Positions 8,303 to 16,649 of a DNA stretch of 64,000 nucleotides are shown here, one piece after another; the stretch's first letter is position 1; every line of letters begins with the position of its first letter. This DNA is from Pedobacter panaciterrae (GTDB lineage Bacteria > Bacteroidota > Bacteroidia > Sphingobacteriales > Sphingobacteriaceae), in contig NZ_JABMKW010000018.1 of the NCBI RefSeq assembly GCF_013204795.1, positions 372,001-436,000 on the forward strand, given 5' to 3'. The position numbers were made by a program, and so were the translations under genes. The notes under the pieces are model-generated. The model was given only the letters and a program-made list of their open reading frames with translations. It searched no databases and was not told where the DNA came from.

Positions 8303-9363
8303 ACTCTAATTTCACTTTTAACCTGAGTAATTATTTCCTTCAACGGGTAGGACTGTGATTGTGGCCAAGCCATCAATAAGTCCATACCGGATTGACTGAG
8401 GCTTGCCATTGCTCGGACAACCGAGAGTTTCATTTCAAGATCTTCTGTATTTAAAAGTCCTTGTAATCGGGGTAGATCAGCTTCATCACCGATTTTTTTT
8501 ACAGCCTTCAAAATGGCCAGCTGGTTATTATATTCTTCCAACGGGACCCTGTCCAATAGTTTTTTTGATGTGTCTTCACTGTAAATTTCCGTCAGGGTGT
8601 ATATCGCCTGAGTCCTTACACTGGATTCGAGGTGTTCAAGGCAAGCAACAATCTCTTGGTAAAGTTCAAAATGATGGTAGTTACGGGCGAGTTTCAGCGC
8701 AAATACAACAACACTGGCATTTTCAGATTTAAGCCATTTGTCAATTCCGGTAAGGTTTACATGAGGGATAACAGACAGCTCCTTTAATAATTTCATCTGT
8801 TGCCACTCCGAGAGCTGATAAGTGATCACATCCAGAAACCGAAGCCCTTCAAACCCAAAAAGATTCAGCACGGCCAGCTGAGCTTCTGCCCGGACCAGTT
8901 CATTTTTATTGTTGGTGAAGCGGTATATCCTGGCAAGGTGCTCCTTGAGTTCCATGGTGCCAATCTGCTGGATCCCCACAGCCATAAGGTGCCACTTACC
9001 TGTTTCAATTAGCTTAATGGCATGGGTATCCAGGTCCAGCTGCAGGTACAGTTTTTTGATATTTTGTCCAGCTTGACCAGACATATTTTTCTTTGCCGCA
9101 GTAATCTTTTTGGTCAGCTGGGCCCTAAATCTGCTATTCTCCAGATTCACCCTCAGGCGCGGAGTGACCGGTATCGGCTGGTCAGCGCTACTGCCGCTTT
9201 CATTGAAAAAAATTGCCTTTCTGAGCAGTAAATCAATCATACTGTCCCATTTGGCATATTTTTTTCTCCATTTTTTCCGGATCAACAGGTAAGCGGTCAT
9301 GAAAAAAATCAGAAATGCTGCCGCACCGAAAAAGAACAATAAAAGCGCCTGAAAAAATATCAT
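8299..9363 (-). CDS. HEAT-repeat protein with N-terminal membrane anchor
   Basis: The 354-residue protein has one membrane helix (about 5-28), then a basic stretch and a series of alpha-helical HEAT-type repeats (about 100-340; for example SSVRTQAIYTLTEIY and LEMKLSVVRAMASLS). HEAT repeats are protein-binding solenoids with no catalytic role, and here they should face the cytoplasm. The gene overlaps both neighbours by 4 bases, between a CheY-like receiver and a polysaccharide synthase, so it is well placed to link the two as a scaffold. No literature name is known to me. Confidence 0.75.
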   Translation of the reverse strand: MIFFQALLLFFFGAAAFLIFFMTAYLLIRKKWRKKYAKWDSMIDLLLRKAIFFNESGSSADQPIPVTPRLRVNLENSRFRAQLTKKITAAKKNMSGQAGQNIKKLYLQLDLDTHAIKLIETGKWHLMAVGIQQIGTMELKEHLARIYRFTNNKNELVRAEAQLAVLNLFGFEGLRFLDVITYQLSEWQQMKLLKELSVIPHVNLTGIDKWLKSENASVVVFALKLARNYHHFELYQEIVACLEHLESSVRTQAIYTLTEIYSEDTSKKLLDRVPLEEYNNQLAILKAVKKIGDEADLPRLQGLLNTEDLEMKLSVVRAMASLSQSGMDLLMAWPQSQSYPLKEIITQVKSEIRV

Positions 9364-9722
9364 CTCGAATGAACAAGCATAAACCTTTTTATTCGCACAG
9401 ACAACTCATTGGGGCTGAAAGGTTTGGTAATAAAGTCGTCGGCACCTAGGCGGAATGCTTCAAGAACGATATCCTCCTGTCCCATGGCAGAAAGCATAAT
9501 AATAGGCGTCTGATCTTTTTCTCTTAGCGCTGCCACCACCTCCAAGCCTGAAAGATAAGGCATCATGATATCCGTAATTACCAGTTCAGGCAGGAACTGA
9601 TCTATTTTTTCCAAAGCTTCCCTGCCGTCCCTGGCAAGGATGAGCTGATGTCCATCTTTCTTTAAACGGAATTCTAAAGTCCTGAGCATAAGCTCATCGT
9701 CTTCAGCAATTAGAATCTTCAT
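9360..9722 (-). CDS. Single-domain (CheY-like) response regulator
   Basis: The 120 residues form one receiver domain: acidic pocket Asp8-Asp9, phosphoacceptor Asp51 in VITDIMMP, Ser78 and Lys100-Pro101 (FITKPFSP). No DNA-binding or enzymatic output domain follows, so phosphorylation should act through protein contacts. It is the first gene of the operon with the HEAT protein, the GT2 synthase and the LtaS-like transferase. The GAF histidine kinase at 1195-2403 is the nearest candidate phosphodonor. No clear TAnnTTTG promoter was found upstream. Confidence 0.9.
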   Translation of the reverse strand: MKILIAEDDELMLRTLEFRLKKDGHQLILARDGREALEKIDQFLPELVITDIMMPYLSGLEVVAALREKDQTPIIMLSAMGQEDIVLEAFRLGADDFITKPFSPNELSVRIKRFMLVHSR

Positions 9723-9908
9723 ATATTAGCAGTTAGGGATGATTAACTAATAATTTTAAAACGCGTTATGCTGACTCTAAGTTAAGTCTTTTAGCAAAAA
9801 AAAGGCAAAAATGTTTTGGAAAATGATTGGGAACTCAGTATTGGTCAATAATCTTTTTTATCCGGGCAATTTGGCAGACGTCATTTTAAACTAACCAACA
9901 TTATCACC

Positions 9909-10132
9909 TCAATACCAAATATCCGTCTTCCGCCGTTTGTGGCACCCTGTTGATGTAAAACTGTCTTCGAGACTCTTCAAATCTTCTGCTGCCCAAGTTG
10001 ATGCTTTAAGCAATTTTTTCCTGTAAGCAGATTTCTTACCTTGATTATTTTCCTGAATGGTTACACCTAAACCTTTAAGTATTTTACCAAAGTACTTTTT
10101 TTGTCAGGAATATTTATAATTAGCGTTTCCAT
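9909..10132 (-). pseudogene. Frameshifted antitoxin-like gene remnant
   Basis: From ATG 10132 one frame reads METLIINIPDKKSTLVKYLK and soon hits stop codons. The adjacent frame continues LKGLGVTIQENNQGKKSAY, then RKKLLKASTWAAEDLKSLED, to a TGA at 9909. Joined with a single missing base near 10085, the two give about 74 residues resembling the small Bacteroidota antitoxins that begin with a TI-x-IP strand followed by LVKxLLKGLGV. No toxin gene follows. Assignment to this antitoxin type is from recognition of the pattern, not a search. The region 9723-9908 downstream and 10133-10313 upstream shows nothing else I can name. Confidence 0.55.
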
Positions 10133-10313
10133 ATAACAAATATACTAAACGTTAGGATGTATATAAAATTTCCCAAGAATTGTCCTCAATACTCATCCAT
10201 TCCAAATCGATCAATGGATTGAGAAATCTGTCAAAAAACTATGCTGAAGTCAGGATTACATGTTATCCTGAGCAGATAAATGCGAGATATAATAGGGTCT
10301 AGTTAGGCTTATG

Positions 10314-11123
10314 TTATCTCATCTTCCTCCCTTTTTTAGGCGGATTAAAGTTCATGACAAAGTTTTGAGTAAGATTTTTCTTTTGGTCAATTTCCTTCTT
10401 CATTCTTTGCATAGAAGTTTCAGCAAAAAAAACAGTTAAAATACCGGTATCTTTATGTTTAGCAGATTGTTTTAAAGCTTCAATATAAGCAGCCTTTTCT
10501 TCGGCTCCAATTATTACATGCGGCAGATTGAACTTTGCAAGTATGAAGTTTGAAATCAGACGGCCAGTTCTCCCGTTTCCGTCCGGAAAGGGATGTAGAT
10601 AAATAAAAAACTGGTGAAACCTAGCGCTAATGTCCAGCGGATGTAATTCGGCCTTTTCCATAGCTAATTCTGTGGAACTGATCAATGATGGCATACGTGC
10701 AATACTCACCCTGAAATCTCCAAAAACCGTATCCCCTGCAGCCATTTGCGTGTTGGTATATTCCCCTGGCTCAAGGCCCTTCGCAAATTTAAGGGTATTT
10801 TCCGTTAGTATTCTTTGTACCTGTTTGATCAAATTTTCGGTTAAAGGCTGTTTTAGGTCGTTAAATACGAATTCATAGGCTTTAAAATGATCTAGGATTT
10901 CATATGCCTCATATAAAGACCTGTTGTTTAACTTTAAATTGAGGCCCTTTTCTTTAAGCTCGCGTGTTTCATCCACGGTAAAGGTATTCCCCTCTACTGC
11001 ACAGCTGTGCGCAGAAAACAATATTTCGTTATATTCCTTAAAATCTTCGAGATTAAAGCTATCAATAATAACTTTGCTGTATTCTGCTACAAGCGCATCA
11101 TATTTTTTAAGCAAGCTCTCCAT
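10314..11123 (-). CDS. Fic-domain protein (probable AMP-transferase) with N-terminal inhibitory motif
   Basis: The 269-residue protein has the complete Fic active-site motif HPFPDGNGRTGR (177-188), with His177 as catalytic base and the anion-binding loop intact. An N-terminal helix carries SCAVEGN (40-46), which fits the (S/T)xxxE(G/N) inhibitory motif, so Glu44 should block ATP binding until released. The family usually transfers AMP from ATP to hydroxyl groups of target proteins. The target here is unknown. The C terminus is very basic (NPPKKGRKMR). The gene stands alone about 130 bases from tRNA-Asp, within the proposed island. Bacteroidota carry many such stand-alone Fic proteins; a role in defence or toxin-antitoxin activity is possible but not shown. 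Confidence 0.85.
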   Translation of the reverse strand: MESLLKKYDALVAEYSKVIIDSFNLEDFKEYNEILFSAHSCAVEGNTFTVDETRELKEKGLNLKLNNRSLYEAYEILDHFKAYEFVFNDLKQPLTENLIKQVQRILTENTLKFAKGLEPGEYTNTQMAAGDTVFGDFRVSIARMPSLISSTELAMEKAELHPLDISARFHQFFIYLHPFPDGNGRTGRLISNFILAKFNLPHVIIGAEEKAAYIEALKQSAKHKDTGILTVFFAETSMQRMKKEIDQKKNLTQNFVMNFNPPKKGRKMR

Positions 11124-11193
11124 TTATTGTTTTGATTAAGGATTCAAAAGATGACTTTTAAAGATACACCAAATCTAAAAATATAGAAAAACA

Positions 11194-11228
11194 CAAAAAA
11201 GCCTTCAAACGTGTAATTTGAAGGCTTT
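11194..11228 (-). terminator. Intrinsic terminator of tRNA-Asp
   Basis: GCCTTCAAA (11201-11209) pairs with TTTGAAGGC (11217-11225) around a 7-base loop, followed on the - strand by a U-run (A6 on the + strand at 11195-11200). It lies about 25 bases beyond the tRNA 3' end. Confidence 0.8.
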
Positions 11229-11250
11229 AGTTTGGCATTGCTACCTTTAG

Positions 11251-11324
11251 CGGACCGGACGGGACTCGAACCCGCGACCTCCGCCGTGACAGGGCGGCAT
11301 TCTAACCAGCTGAACTACCGGTCC
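11251..11324 (-). tRNA. tRNA-Asp (anticodon GTC)
   Basis: The 74-base - strand gene folds as a cloverleaf: acceptor GGACCGG/CCGGTCC with discriminator G, a D arm in AGCTGGTTAG, anticodon stem CCGCC/GGCGG with loop CTGTCAC (anticodon GTC), and T arm GCGGGTTCGAGTCCCGT. No CCA is encoded, as is usual in this phylum. Its 3' end faces the proposed genomic island. Confidence 0.95.
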
Positions 11325-11443
11325 GTTTTCCCTATTTTCGTTTCGTTGTTTCGTTTCGGGATTGCAAATATAGCGCCTTTATTTAACTTTGCAACATTTA
11401 TTTTAAAATAGTTATAACTCCTTAATTCTCTGATAATTATTTT

Positions 11444-12517
11444 TTAGAGCACAGATCCCTCTTTCATTTTCTCTGCATTCTCGGCGAACTGCAACGCATC
11501 AATTAGCTCCTGAACACCTCCATCCATCACTCCGTTTAGGTTATAAAGCGTTAAACCGATGCGGTGATCCGTTACCCTTCCCTGCGGATAGTTGTACGTT
11601 CTGATCTTCGCTGAGCGGTCACCAGTGGAAACCATAGTCTTACGTCTGGCGGCAATATCACCATTCTTCTTCTGCAATTCAATATCGTATAACTTACTAC
11701 GAAGCATCTCCATTGCAATAACTCTGTTTCCTAGCTGAGAACGTTCCTGCTGACAAACTACTACAATACCGGAAGGCCTATGCGTTAACTGAACCTTAGT
11801 TTCAACCTTATTTACGTTCTGTCCACCCGCACCACCGGATCTGGAGGTTTGCAAATCAATATCTGCCGGATTAATGTAAAGATCTATCTCCTCAGCCTCA
11901 GGCAAAACAGCTACGGATGCAGCCGACGTATGAACCCGTCCCTGAGTCTCTGTATCCGGCACACGCTGAACCCTGTGTACTCCAGACTCATACTTTAACT
12001 GTCCATAAACATCTTCTCCACTTACTTTCAGGATCACCTCTTTGTATCCACCAGCAGTACCCTCGGTTACATCTACTGTTTCTACTTTCCATCCCTTTTG
12101 TTCAAAGAAACGGCTATACATTCTATATAAGTCGCCGGCAAACAAAGCTGCTTCATCACCACCTGTACCACCTCTAATCTCAAACACCGCATTCTTTGCA
12201 TCCTCAGGATCCACAGGAATAAGCATCAAACGAACTTTCTCTTCTAATTCTTCCTGTTGTACCAGTAACAAGTCAAGCTCTTCTTTAGCCATCTCACGCA
12301 TCTCAGGATCTTTCTCTGTACTCAAGATCTCTTTATTTGCCTCGATGTTGCTCATTACATTCTTGTAGACTTTATACTCTTCTACAATTTTACCTAAATC
12401 TTTATACTCTTTATTTAAAGCTGCAAAACGCTTCATATCCTGCATGGTATCAGGATTACTTAACTGCTCCTCAACATCTTCCCAACGCAGTTTAATTGCT
12501 TCTAATTTCTCTAACAT
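11444..12517 (-). CDS. prfA: Peptide chain release factor 1
   Basis: The 357-residue protein has the family's usual length. The catalytic GGQ (231-233, in SGGAGGQNVNK) triggers peptidyl-tRNA hydrolysis in the ribosome. The stop-codon-reading loop is of RF1 type (VQRVPDTETQGR), where RF2 would have SPF, so UAG and UAA should be read. An N-terminal coiled region precedes the core. It is followed on the same strand by tRNA-Asp, about 120 bases away. The upstream gene is the LpxH-like hydrolase, 134 bases off. Confidence 0.97.
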   Translation of the reverse strand: MLEKLEAIKLRWEDVEEQLSNPDTMQDMKRFAALNKEYKDLGKIVEEYKVYKNVMSNIEANKEILSTEKDPEMREMAKEELDLLLVQQEELEEKVRLMLIPVDPEDAKNAVFEIRGGTGGDEAALFAGDLYRMYSRFFEQKGWKVETVDVTEGTAGGYKEVILKVSGEDVYGQLKYESGVHRVQRVPDTETQGRVHTSAASVAVLPEAEEIDLYINPADIDLQTSRSGGAGGQNVNKVETKVQLTHRPSGIVVVCQQERSQLGNRVIAMEMLRSKLYDIELQKKNGDIAARRKTMVSTGDRSAKIRTYNYPQGRVTDHRIGLTLYNLNGVMDGGVQELIDALQFAENAEKMKEGSVL

Positions 12518-12651
12518 ATTCTTTTATTTCAGAAACTTTATAATTGTACCGTTAGCAACAAATAACACAACCTGTTTGTTAACAGCATCTTTTATCCAGA
12601 TAACGATTTTTTATTCGGGCAGCAAAAATACGGCTTTTTCAGTTAACGACA

Positions 12652-13404
12652 CTATAAATTTTTATCAGGAAAATATTTAAGGCTCAGCACATCGCCATCA
12701 AAAACCGCATATGAATTATAGGTAATCCATTCGCCCAGGTTCACATACTTAGTTCCGCCACCTAAATCCAAATCTAAAGGCAAGTGTCTATGCCCAAACA
12801 CAAAAAAATCATAGTGCTGTTTTACCATTTGCTCTTTAGCATATATGGCCAGCCATTCATTTTCAATGCCTTCAAAAACTTCCACTTTGCTACTGGCTGC
12901 CCTGCTGCTTCTAGACCAACCGTTTGCTATTCCCATTCCAATTCTTGGTGGAACCATTGAAAAGAGCCAGCGGCACACCGGATTTCTAAAGATTTTTCTC
13001 AGCATCTTATATTTCCTGTCGCCAGGTCCTAATCCGTCACCATGATGTAAAAAGAACCTTTTCCCATTTCTTTCAATTACAAGTTCGTCACTTATAATTT
13101 CAATCCCCATTTCCTTTGTGAAATAGTCGTTAACCCACATATCATGGTTGCCCTTAAAAAAATAGACCTTAATCCCTGCGTCTGTCATAGCCGCCAGCTT
13201 TCCCTGCAGGCGAATAAACCCTTTAGGTACTACAGTACTATATTCAAACCAGAAATCAAAAACATCTCCCATCAGGAAAAGTTCGCTACATGTGGGCTCA
13301 ATGGCATTTAACCAACGAAGAATGCGATCTTCCCGCTTACGACTTTCAAAAAAATCCGGAGAGCCTAAATGAAAATCAGAGGCAAAATATATGTTCTTAT
13401 TCAT
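12652..13404 (-). CDS. lpxH: UDP-2,3-diacylglucosamine diphosphatase-like metallophosphoesterase
   Basis: The 250-residue calcineurin-type phosphoesterase has metal-ligand motifs in order: DFHLG (near 10), GDVFDFW (near 48), GNHDMW (near 82), a histidine-rich HHGDG (near 118) and GHRH (near 210). In lipid A synthesis LpxH splits UDP-2,3-diacylglucosamine to lipid X and UMP at the inner face of the cytoplasmic membrane. The family match is strong, but related hydrolases exist, so the exact substrate is inferred. ATG 13404 is preferred over a TTG at 13407 that would add one residue. Confidence 0.85.
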   Translation of the reverse strand: MNKNIYFASDFHLGSPDFFESRKREDRILRWLNAIEPTCSELFLMGDVFDFWFEYSTVVPKGFIRLQGKLAAMTDAGIKVYFFKGNHDMWVNDYFTKEMGIEIISDELVIERNGKRFFLHHGDGLGPGDRKYKMLRKIFRNPVCRWLFSMVPPRIGMGIANGWSRSSRAASSKVEVFEGIENEWLAIYAKEQMVKQHYDFFVFGHRHLPLDLDLGGGTKYVNLGEWITYNSYAVFDGDVLSLKYFPDKNL

Positions 13405-13532
13405 CAATAAAACAAAGATAAGTAAAATATTAGCTCAGTTTGTTGTCATAAGTTCTACGGAGTATCTAGATTATTTATAAATAGCATCGATATTATAACA
13501 AAAGTTTGTAAATTCGCACAAATTTTAAACAC

Positions 13533-14543
13533 ATGATTTCTACTGATATAGCCATAATTGGCGCCGGACCCGTAGGTTTATTTGCAATTTTTGAAGCAGG
13601 ACTATTAAAAATGCGCTGCCATTTAATTGATTATTTACCGCAGGTGGGTGGTCAATTGTCTGAAATATATCCTAAAAAACCTATATACGACATCCCGGGC
13701 TACCCAACAGTATTGGCTCAGGAGCTTATAGATAACCTGATGGAGCAGGGAAAACCTTTCCACCCTGGTTTCACTTTAGGCGAGCGTATAGAAGGCTTAG
13801 AGAAACGTGGAGAAGGTGATTTTGTACTTACTACAAACATGGGTACTATTATAGAATCTAAAGTTGTGGTAATTGCGGGAGGTTTAGGTTGCTTTGAGCC
13901 TCGTAAACCGGCTGTATCTGGTTTAGAACAATTCGAAAACGGAAGAGGTGTTAACTACATGATTCTTGATCCGGAGCAATACCGTGGTCAGAAAATGGTG
14001 ATTGCAGGTGGTGGTGACTCTGCCCTTGACTGGACCATATTTTTAGCCGACATCGTAGATGAATTAACTTTGGTACACCGCAGCGAAAGCTTCCGTGGCG
14101 CACCAGATTCAGTAAACAAAGTAATGGCATTAGCCGAAAGCGGCCGTATAAACCTTGTTTTAAACAGCAATCTAAATTCAGTATCTGGAAACGGAAAACT
14201 GGAAACGGTAGAGCTTATTCACAATAAGAGCCTTGAAACTACCGCAGTAGCTGCAGACCATTTAATTCCTTTATTCGGTTTAAGCCCTAAGTTAGGCCCT
14301 ATTGAGCAATGGAACTTAAACATCAACAAAAGCGCTATAGAAGTTAATACCGACGATTATTCAACAAACATACCAGGCATTTATGCTATTGGTGATATCA
14401 ATACTTACACTAACAAATTAAAACTGATCCTTTGTGGATTTCACGAAGCTGCTTTAATGAGCCATAGTGCATACCAATACATGAACCCAGGTGTTAAATA
14501 CACCATGAAATACACCACTGTAAACGGCGTATCAGAATTTTAA
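13533..14543 (+). CDS. Ferredoxin--NADP+ reductase (thioredoxin-reductase-like type)
   Basis: The 336-residue flavoprotein has an FAD-binding GAGPVG motif (about 9-14) and an NADPH-binding AGGGDSALDW (about 156-165), with a C-terminal FAD motif (AIGDIN). It lacks the redox CxxC of true thioredoxin reductases, which places it with the YumC-type ferredoxin reductases. The ferredoxin gene starts 3 bases downstream, so the pair probably forms one electron-transfer unit. The physiological acceptor is not shown by the context. Confidence 0.9.
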   Translation: MISTDIAIIGAGPVGLFAIFEAGLLKMRCHLIDYLPQVGGQLSEIYPKKPIYDIPGYPTVLAQELIDNLMEQGKPFHPGFTLGERIEGLEKRGEGDFVLTTNMGTIIESKVVVIAGGLGCFEPRKPAVSGLEQFENGRGVNYMILDPEQYRGQKMVIAGGGDSALDWTIFLADIVDELTLVHRSESFRGAPDSVNKVMALAESGRINLVLNSNLNSVSGNGKLETVELIHNKSLETTAVAADHLIPLFGLSPKLGPIEQWNLNINKSAIEVNTDDYSTNIPGIYAIGDINTYTNKLKLILCGFHEAALMSHSAYQYMNPGVKYTMKYTTVNGVSEF

Positions 14544-14545
14544 GC

Positions 14546-14875
14546 ATGGAAGACAATAACATTACCCTACACGTACAAAACCCTGATGGCAGCTTAACTA
14601 CTCTTGAAGCCCCTGTAGATATGGGATTAAGCTTAATGGAGTACCTTAAAGCCTGCGAATATGATATTCTTGCAACCTGCGGCGGAATGGCCTTATGTGC
14701 TACCTGCTGTGTAGATGTACTTGAAGGAGAAGAAAAGCTGAATGAAATGACAGATGACGAGTATGCAATGCTTGATACTTTACCAGATGTACTTCCAAAT
14801 TCAAGACTTGCCTGCCAGCTTCAGCTAAATCCTGCTATGGATGGTTTAGTTGTTAAACTACATCACGCTGAATAA
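14546..14875 (+). CDS. 2Fe-2S ferredoxin (adrenodoxin type)
   Basis: The 109-residue protein has cluster ligands Cys45, Cys51, Cys54 and Cys90 in the C-x5-C-x2-C-x35-C spacing of adrenodoxin-like ferredoxins (ATCGGMALCATC, then LAC). It is acidic, as expected for a soluble electron carrier. The start lies 3 bases behind the reductase gene, a two-gene operon. The stop is 10 bases from the converging S41 protease gene. Confidence 0.93.
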   Translation: MEDNNITLHVQNPDGSLTTLEAPVDMGLSLMEYLKACEYDILATCGGMALCATCCVDVLEGEEKLNEMTDDEYAMLDTLPDVLPNSRLACQLQLNPAMDGLVVKLHHAE

Positions 14876-14884
14876 AAAAGGTCT

Positions 14885-16588
14885 TTAGTTTTCTGCTGTT
14901 GTTATTGCTGCAATCGTTTTGGTGGGGCTGCCTATAGTTTTATATTCACCCTCACCTTTTAATACCGCTAGCATTTTAGTGGAACTACCCAAAAGCGCCT
15001 TAGCTGCCTGAAGCTCCTTGTCGTATTGGAATGCCTGAATAACCTTTCCCTTCTCGTAATAATAACGGCTTACGATCTGTGTTTCTAAAACACGTTTTAT
15101 TTCGGCTTTATAAGTGATAAGATCTGTTTTCTTAGCACCAAGCATCTTGTCCTTTAAATCATCCAGATCTACCTTAACAACGCCCAATTTATTCTCTTTT
15201 TCTGCCTCATCTCGCAAATCAGACAATAAACGTTCAGTACGTGAAGCATACGAATAATCTTTACCCGCTAATGAGGCTACAAATTGATTGTAATCGTTAT
15301 CTGTCAATTGAAAGTTACCAGCAGGAGCAATAGTTTTATTTTTCTTTTTATAATCATTAGCATAATCAAAAAACAGATTCTTGCTCATAATTGACATGGT
15401 AATAGGGCTTGGTCTGCTCGAGTTCACTACCACATCCGGATATACTCCGTTTCCATCATAAACGCTTCTGCCTGCACTGGTATTAAACTTATGAGATAAC
15501 GAATCTGCAAACTTCAGTGTTTTCCCGTTTGCATCTTTATGCGCATAATCAAGCGCCTGAATACAGCGACCAGATGGCGTATAGTACTTAGCCACCGTAA
15601 CCTTAACCAGGCTATTGTAAGGCAAATTAAAGGTTTGTTGTACCAACCCTTTACCAAAGCTTCGCTGGCCAACAATAATTGCTCTGTCGAGATCCTGCAA
15701 TGATCCTGCAACAATCTCTGAAGCAGAAGCTGAGGAACCACCAACAAGCACTACCAATGGCATCTTCAGCAATAAAGGCTCAGTCATTGTTTTATAAACA
15801 ATGGTTTTTTGCGGATTCCTACCCTTTTGGGTTACCACCAACACATCTCTGTTTACAAAAAGGTTAACTATTTTAACAGCTTCCTGTAAAATACCTCCAC
15901 CGTTGTATCTTAAGTCAAGGATCATTCCCTTTGGCTGCTGCTTATTCAGGGCAATTGCGGCGTCCTTTACCTCCTGAGCAGAATTTTCAAGAAACTTATC
16001 TAAACGGATGTAGGCAATATTATCTTCCGTCATACCCGAATAAGGCACATTAGGTTGCTTAATCTCATCACGCACCAGCTTCTTAGTGATTACAGAACCG
16101 TCTCTTATAATCAACATATCTACTGTAGACCCTTTGGGGCCACGTAACAATTGGCTTATCTGATTACGGTCTTTCCCCTTTACCTCATTGCCATTTATCT
16201 TTACCAACTGATCTCCTGGCTTTACATCCTGCTTATCTGCCGGATATCCTTCAACCACTTCATTTACAAACAACTTACCTTCAATAGAAACCGTGCTGGC
16301 ACCAATACCACCGTATTGCGTACTCACATACTTTAATTTATAATCTTCAATTTCAGATTCCGGGATGTATTCAGTGTAAGGATCAAGATTCTCCAACATC
16401 GCATCGATGCTGTTTCGCATAAGGTCAGATGGATTGGTTTCCTCTACATAATTGATGTTAATCTCTTTATATAAAGACGCAAAGATGTCCAGATTTTTAG
16501 ATACCTGAAACAAGTCCTCTTTAAAAGACCATGTTAAAGAAGCGAAAGCTATAAGCGCAAAAACGGCAGCTAGTTTATATTGTTTCAT
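14885..16588 (-). CDS. S41-family C-terminal processing protease with PDZ domain
   Basis: The 567-residue protein has an N-terminal signal or anchor helix (about 4-21), a PDZ domain (about 90-170; GGIGAS, YPADKQDVKPGD) and a tail-specific protease core. That core has the serine in GGSSASASEIVAG (about 286-290) and the general-base Lys313 in RSFGKGLVQ. CtpA/Prc relatives cut proteins near their C termini in the periplasm. A C-terminal helical region of about 170 residues follows the core. It stands alone on its strand, converging with the ferredoxin gene. Confidence 0.93.
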   Translation of the reverse strand: MKQYKLAAVFALIAFASLTWSFKEDLFQVSKNLDIFASLYKEININYVEETNPSDLMRNSIDAMLENLDPYTEYIPESEIEDYKLKYVSTQYGGIGASTVSIEGKLFVNEVVEGYPADKQDVKPGDQLVKINGNEVKGKDRNQISQLLRGPKGSTVDMLIIRDGSVITKKLVRDEIKQPNVPYSGMTEDNIAYIRLDKFLENSAQEVKDAAIALNKQQPKGMILDLRYNGGGILQEAVKIVNLFVNRDVLVVTQKGRNPQKTIVYKTMTEPLLLKMPLVVLVGGSSASASEIVAGSLQDLDRAIIVGQRSFGKGLVQQTFNLPYNSLVKVTVAKYYTPSGRCIQALDYAHKDANGKTLKFADSLSHKFNTSAGRSVYDGNGVYPDVVVNSSRPSPITMSIMSKNLFFDYANDYKKKNKTIAPAGNFQLTDNDYNQFVASLAGKDYSYASRTERLLSDLRDEAEKENKLGVVKVDLDDLKDKMLGAKKTDLITYKAEIKRVLETQIVSRYYYEKGKVIQAFQYDKELQAAKALLGSSTKMLAVLKGEGEYKTIGSPTKTIAAITTAEN

Positions 16589-16649
16589 CGTTCACCAATC
16601 TGTTTAATGGTAAACTTACAAATAAAAACACTCCAAAAAAATCCAAAAG

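Larger units (their letters stand above)
885..11250. mobile_element. Candidate genomic island inserted at tRNA-Asp
   Basis: The segment is bounded by the 3' end of tRNA-Asp on the right and by a same-orientation 3'-end relic on the left. It carries accessory genes: an exopolysaccharide cluster, a broken antitoxin and a Fic protein. Its coding regions appear to use more G/C-ending codons than the genes after 11.4 kb, judged by reading and not computed. No integrase or transposase gene was found, so any mobility function has been lost or never lay inside these limits. Confidence 0.45.

Noticed and set aside
9723..9908. Short frame of 27 codons starting at ATG 9810 on the + strand
   Set aside because: Too short and without similarity to anything known to me.
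885..11250. Integrase or transposase gene inside the proposed island
   Set aside because: All reading frames of usable size were assigned to other families or are shadows; none shows recombinase motifs.
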